From: Trichomonas tenax
Lineage: Eukaryota > Parabasalia > Trichomonadida > Trichomonadidae
NCBI GenBank assembly: GCA_023091735.1
Contig: JALKBU010000184.1
Coordinates: forward strand, 1-64,000
DNA length: 64,000 bases
Direction of reading: 5' to 3'
Below are positions 60,559 through 64,000 of this stretch, in pieces. A model generated the notes under the pieces. That model was given only the letters and a program-made list of their open reading frames with translations. It was not told where the DNA came from and did no database searches. Within the stretch, counting starts at the first letter, position 1. Each line of letters begins with the position of its first letter. A program made the position numbers and the translations under genes.

Positions 60559-61857
60559 ATGGAAAGTAGAGACTCTTCAGGACTTGAGTTGTTGCAGTTG
60601 TTTGCAAACTGTTATTTACAAGTGTGCATTCTCGTTCACGACAAAAAAGATGTTCCAGATGTCATTTCTAGGATTCAAGAGCGCAGCTTGGGATTAAGAA
60701 TTAAATTCGAAGAAATAAGACTTGTTGGCGGCCAAAAGAATCCAGCAATCGTAAATATGTTCAATTCTGTCAAAAATATCGCAGAGGCAGCTGTTTGGAT
60801 GCGTGATAACGTTGGCCTCGATTCTACAAAATCACTTGGAGCAATGGGAGTCAAAGATAACATGATAGTTCTCCATTTGAATCATGCTCTTGGTGATTTC
60901 AAGCTCGGAATGGAGCTTGCAAACGATATTTCACAAAAAGATGTTGCGAAAATCGCTTCTTTGGAAGGTTTGCCGATCGACCCAGCTGTATATTTCGAAA
61001 ACGAAATCAGATCAACACCACCTGCTAAATTCTTCTGCGCATCAGATCCTAATATTTCAAGATTACTAACAAAATCGAAAGCACAGGATGCATCAAGATA
61101 CATCCAATCTCTTAAATTCAAAGTTCCAATTAACGAAATCAAATACACAGATGTTACAAACTTAGAGAATGACAAAATGTTCGAGAGCCTTTTAGCGGCT
61201 CTTGCAATTTCTATAGCTGCTCTCAATCCACCACAGAAAGAATATAAGATGGGATGTGCAGTGCCAATCGATATGAGGACTGTTGAAAGCAAGAACAAAG
61301 CATATGCTGAAAAAATCATTAAGAAGAAGATGACAGATGATAAAACACGCAATGAACTCTTCAAGAAGTACGCTTACTCATACTTCCTTAGCTACGTTGA
61401 TGCATTCACTAAGGCCTCTCCAGATGACAAACTCAGCGATATCACAAAGCGCATAACAGAGTCATACAAGAAGGCGATGGACACTCACGAATATTTCGGA
61501 TATTACTCGCTGATGAACAGAATGCTGGCTGAATCATTCACGATGGGAGAGAACCCAGATGGTTCTGGCATTGAGTTATATTACAACGGTGTTATCAAGA
61601 CAAGCGAGCTTATTGATGATGTCACTCTCGATACAGTTGTCGATGGCTGCGTTTCTTGCAGATGGCTCTCTTTGATTTCGTATGTTGTCCAAACACCATC
61701 AAGAGCAGAACTTTATGCAATGTTTAATTACATGCCAGGTGATGCTACAGACGAAGAAGCTGGAAAGTTTGTGAAGGCATTCCAGGCCTCACTTACTAAA
61801 CTCAACCCAGAATTATCTGTTACACAGGCCATCGAAGTAATTAAAAGCAATATTTGA
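60559..61857 (+). CDS. HxxxD-type acyltransferase/condensation-domain-like protein
   Basis: The product is 432 residues (MESRDSSGLELLQLFANCYL). It has the two-domain alpha-beta layout of CoA-dependent acyltransferases and peptide-synthetase condensation domains: an early strand with CILVHDKKD, the catalytic-type motif VLHLNHALGDFKLGMEL (H, three residues, D) near residue 101-105, and a later hinge segment MGCAVPIDMRTVESKNKAY, where relatives have VPVDxR. Such enzymes acylate alcohols, amines or sugars, or form amide bonds, using acyl-CoA or carrier-bound donors. The second domain ends in helices VTQAIEVIKSNI. The substrate is unknown. The ATG at 60559 is chosen because it lies just after the TTTACATGTCA motif; a longer frame would start within the upstream AT-rich DNA. 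The reductase pseudogene is directly upstream. Confidence 0.55.
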   Translation: MESRDSSGLELLQLFANCYLQVCILVHDKKDVPDVISRIQERSLGLRIKFEEIRLVGGQKNPAIVNMFNSVKNIAEAAVWMRDNVGLDSTKSLGAMGVKDNMIVLHLNHALGDFKLGMELANDISQKDVAKIASLEGLPIDPAVYFENEIRSTPPAKFFCASDPNISRLLTKSKAQDASRYIQSLKFKVPINEIKYTDVTNLENDKMFESLLAALAISIAALNPPQKEYKMGCAVPIDMRTVESKNKAYAEKIIKKKMTDDKTRNELFKKYAYSYFLSYVDAFTKASPDDKLSDITKRITESYKKAMDTHEYFGYYSLMNRMLAESFTMGENPDGSGIELYYNGVIKTSELIDDVTLDTVVDGCVSCRWLSLISYVVQTPSRAELYAMFNYMPGDATDEEAGKFVKAFQASLTKLNPELSVTQAIEVIKSNI

Positions 61858-62367
61858 TCTTGTTTTTTAAAATCCATCATTTCTGTATTAAACATCATTA
61901 TAAGCATTAGCACTATGATGAATTATCACTCCGTATTAATTAAAAACATGTTAACTTACTAACAATTTCTTTTTGAGTTGATCTGAAAAAAAATATTCGA
62001 ATATTTCTCGCGTTTCTTGTGAAAATGCTGCATGGATATGATTGCTTCACATTGCAGTCAACTTTAGTAGTATACAGAGTGTGATTTTTTGGAGTAGTCC
62101 AAAATTTTGCCCAAACCCCAAAAACTCCCACTCTGAGAATATCCATAATTATAATTTCCCCAAAATTCAAATTATAACAATTTTCCTATCATTTATATCG
62201 AAATCCCAATAATTTCTATAATTTGTTATTAAAATGTATTGTTTAATTAATAATCAAAATTCTTATTGCTATGATTTATTAATGGTTTATCTAAATTTGT
62301 GAAAATAAAAAATATTTTTTATATATTATGAAAAAAATTAATATATTTTTTCTTCTAATAAATAATT

Positions 62368-62559
62368 ATGACAACAACTCAAAATCTTCTTAATTTAACA
62401 CAGGAACAATTTAATGAAATTTTCATTGGTGGAAATCCTAAAATAGATGATGAAGAAAATGTTAAATATAAATTATATATTATTTATAAAAATCTTTTGA
62501 AAATTACCGGATGTGCTCATGAAAATATTTCTGAACTAAAATGTGCTAAGAAAAAATAA
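62368..62559 (+). CDS. Small hypothetical protein in the Polinton-like region
   Basis: The product is 63 residues (MTTTQNLLNLTQEQFNEIF), mainly helical and ending in a lysine-rich stretch with two Cys (KITGCAH, LKCAKKK). It starts with a normal ATG after a long AT-rich leader. No domain was recognised. Location inside the candidate transposon suggests an element-encoded accessory protein, but the function is unknown. Confidence 0.45.
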   Translation: MTTTQNLLNLTQEQFNEIFIGGNPKIDDEENVKYKLYIIYKNLLKITGCAHENISELKCAKKK

Positions 62560-62762
62560 AGTTATAACTATCTTAAATAATATCATATTGAAACTTAACG
62601 AATGTGATTTAGTGTTACACGCTTGATTTATTCCTGAAATATACAACTATAATAAATAACAGTAGTATTAATCCCATTTAATAAAAATAAAATTTATTTT
62701 TGGACCAATATTTTAATATAATATTGGACTGCGACAATTTGACAATTGTTGCGCGTATAATT

Positions 62763-63032
62763 TTAACGTTTTAGTTTAGAAGTAACCCATGAACCAACAT
62801 CCCGAACAACATCGTCAGTATTAATCACAGGTTTTCTCTCACCATTATTATTCACACCAAATTCAAATCCAACTTTTGGTAAATTTTCCTTAACTTTATT
62901 ACCCAATTGAGCACCAAATGAACTTGCTACAGGTTTTACAACATTATTTGTTAACCAATTAAACCCAGATTTAATTCCCCGACCACTTTTCTTAGCAACA
63001 TCTTTTAGTTTTTTCCAAAATCCCCAAGCCAT
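62763..63032 (-). CDS. Small basic amphipathic protein, possible Polinton minor virion protein
   Basis: The product is 89 residues (MAWGFWKKLKDVAKKSGRGI). Its first 20 residues form a clear amphipathic helix with Trp, Lys and Arg on one side, followed by a Gly/Asn/Val-rich middle and a basic end (VTSKLKR). Small minor capsid or membrane-active proteins of this kind occur in adenovirus-like elements, and the gene lies opposite the capsid-like gene (57 bp apart, divergent). This is resemblance only; no family match can be shown here. Confidence 0.4.
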   Translation of the reverse strand: MAWGFWKKLKDVAKKSGRGIKSGFNWLTNNVVKPVASSFGAQLGNKVKENLPKVGFEFGVNNNGERKPVINTDDVVRDVGSWVTSKLKR

Positions 63033-63089
63033 TTTAATTATAAATAAAATTTCAAATTAATACCATTATTTATGTTTTTTTTATTTAAA

Positions 63090-64000
63090 ATGAACTCGGC
63101 ATTTAATACAAGGCTAAATAACAATAATAATTTACAGGGTAACGTAGCGCAATATTTTGAAAATCTAAAATCCCTGGTACAAATTAATGATGGTACTAGA
63201 AGTTTTCAATTACGTACAGTTGATTGTCATGACCAATCAGCACCATTCACAGAAAGACAAGAAACAAGAATTGCTATAACACATTCAGATTTTGATATTA
63301 CGAAATTGACTAATGGATTTCTTACATTTAATGTTAATTTAAATCTTCGCTTAGATGGACTTGATTCAAATTTTACCGATGAAGAACATTTGTGTAAACT
63401 TTTCGTTGGATTTAAATCAAGTAATCAAATATTTGATCAATTAGAAATAATATGTAATAACAGATCTACTGGATATCAGCAAAACGAATGTGTACGTGAA
63501 GGATTTGTTTATAGTACTATTAAACCACATAATGAGAAAAAGACTAAGAAATATACACATTCATTATATGAAAATGTTGAAAATCTTTCTGAATCTATTG
63601 CTGGAACACATGTTAATTTAATGGATTTCAAAGAAAATAACGGATATAAGGAAGTTAACTTTGAACTTAATATTCCTATTGAAGATCTTTTGTGTTTACA
63701 AGCTTTCGATATGTTTGTTAATAAAATTATCGGTGAACTTGATTTGAAATTTTATCCAAGATCTAAGGGATTAGTATGGTGTTCAATAAACCCAGAAAAA
63801 GTTAAGGATTTTAAGCTAATAAGAGAAAATGAACAAATTGATGGTATATTTACTAAAAATCCTTCAGAAATTTTTACACATCAATTTGTTCAGATAAATA
63901 ATACAGCAAAGGGTATCGTAAAATTTTCTAAAACAACAACTGATTCTTCTAACGATATAATTCAATATACAGCAACACCAGGAAATCTTAAGTTAATGAT
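63090..64000 (+). CDS. Partial major-capsid-like protein (Polinton), truncated by the window end
   Basis: The visible 303 residues (MNSAFNTRLNNNNNLQGNVA) are all-beta in composition, rich in Asn, Phe, Leu and Asp. They contain segments such as FLTFNVNLNLRLDGLDSNF, LCKLFVGFKSSNQIFDQLEI and GELDLKFYPRSKGLVWC that resemble the double-jelly-roll major capsid proteins of Polintons and of trichomonad Maverick elements. An in-frame ATG 18 nt upstream (63072) is a possible alternative start. The codon use (AAA, ATT, TTT, AAT) is markedly more AT-rich than in the host genes. The frame is intact over its visible length, suggesting a recent copy. Confidence 0.6.
   Translation, partial: MNSAFNTRLNNNNNLQGNVAQYFENLKSLVQINDGTRSFQLRTVDCHDQSAPFTERQETRIAITHSDFDITKLTNGFLTFNVNLNLRLDGLDSNFTDEEHLCKLFVGFKSSNQIFDQLEIICNNRSTGYQQNECVREGFVYSTIKPHNEKKTKKYTHSLYENVENLSESIAGTHVNLMDFKENNGYKEVNFELNIPIEDLLCLQAFDMFVNKIIGELDLKFYPRSKGLVWCSINPEKVKDFKLIRENEQIDGIFTKNPSEIFTHQFVQINNTAKGIVKFSKTTTDSSNDIIQYTATPGNLKLM

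Larger units (their letters stand above)
62066..64000. mobile_element. Left end of a Polinton/Maverick-type DNA transposon (runs off the window)
   Basis: From about 62066 the DNA changes character: the surrounding gene type ends and small AT-rich genes follow in both directions. These include a partial gene like Polinton major capsid protein. The proposed edge reads AGTAGTATACAGAGTG (AG is the usual first pair of these elements), and CAGAGTG pairs with CACTCTG some 57 bp further in (with GGAGT and ACTCC inside), forming an inverted-repeat-like end. Polintons carry a protein-primed polymerase, integrase, ATPase, protease and capsid genes between long terminal inverted repeats; none but the capsid-like gene is visible here. 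The exact edge is inference, since the other end and the target-site duplication are outside the window. Confidence 0.6.

Noticed and set aside
1..64000. tRNA or rRNA genes
   Set aside because: I scanned spacers for GGTTCRA-type T-loop sequences and conserved rRNA stretches and saw none; a proper covariance search was not possible, so a missed tRNA cannot be excluded.

Overview
The window looks like chromosomal DNA of a parabasalid protist (a trichomonad such as Tritrichomonas or Trichomonas). It is AT-rich and gene-dense. Its genes are long, uninterrupted, typically eukaryotic reading frames, up to about 7.5 kb, with no spliceosomal introns I could see. The right edge holds the start of what looks like a Polinton/Maverick DNA transposon, a class abundant in trichomonads. 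The species call is inference from gene content and style. No rRNA or tRNA gene was recognised.

Layout. 0-8.4 kb: a TOG/HEAT microtubule-binding protein, a NEK-type kinase (minus), a palindromic repeat element, a GT8 membrane glycosyltransferase and a type I membrane protein (minus). 8.4-12 kb: a long gene-poor stretch with hairpins and recurrent ACATGT motifs. 12-27.7 kb: a long coiled-coil protein, a giant Tra1/TRRAP-like pseudokinase (minus), a Sec24-like COPII protein and an importin-beta-like karyopherin. 28-38 kb: a decayed kinase pseudogene, a SAXO-like axonemal protein, a VNX1/CAX-type cation exchanger (minus), two unassigned genes, and a pseudogene of a beta-helix surface protein. 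38-45.5 kb: a CHMP6/Vps20-like ESCRT-III subunit, a RhoGEF-kelch protein and a PH/RasGAP-like protein (all minus), then a small coiled-coil gene. 46-57 kb: TOR kinase, an EF-hand protein (minus) and a VIT-VWA protein. 58-62 kb: a frameshifted adenosylcobalamin-type (class II) ribonucleotide reductase and an HxxxD acyltransferase-like protein. 62-64 kb: the Polinton left end, with a partial major-capsid-like gene running off the window.

Most genes are housekeeping and unlinked in function: cytoskeleton and flagella (TOG, NEK, SAXO-like, EF-hand), trafficking (Sec24, ESCRT-III, importin), signalling (TOR, RhoGEF, RasGAP-like) and transcription (TRRAP-like). Neighbours are arranged in both orientations with no sign of operons.

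The observations I rate highest are: (1) a B12-type ribonucleotide reductase broken by three frameshifts and an internal deletion in an otherwise well-preserved gene; (2) an 11-bp motif, TTTACATGTCA, placed just upstream of several start codons and ending in a trichomonad-like TCA initiator; (3) a 350-bp inverted-repeat element enclosing seven 21-bp repeats; (4) a TOR FRB domain with non-canonical residues at the rapamycin-contact positions; (5) the Polinton end. Two further pseudogenes and several hairpins are also noted.
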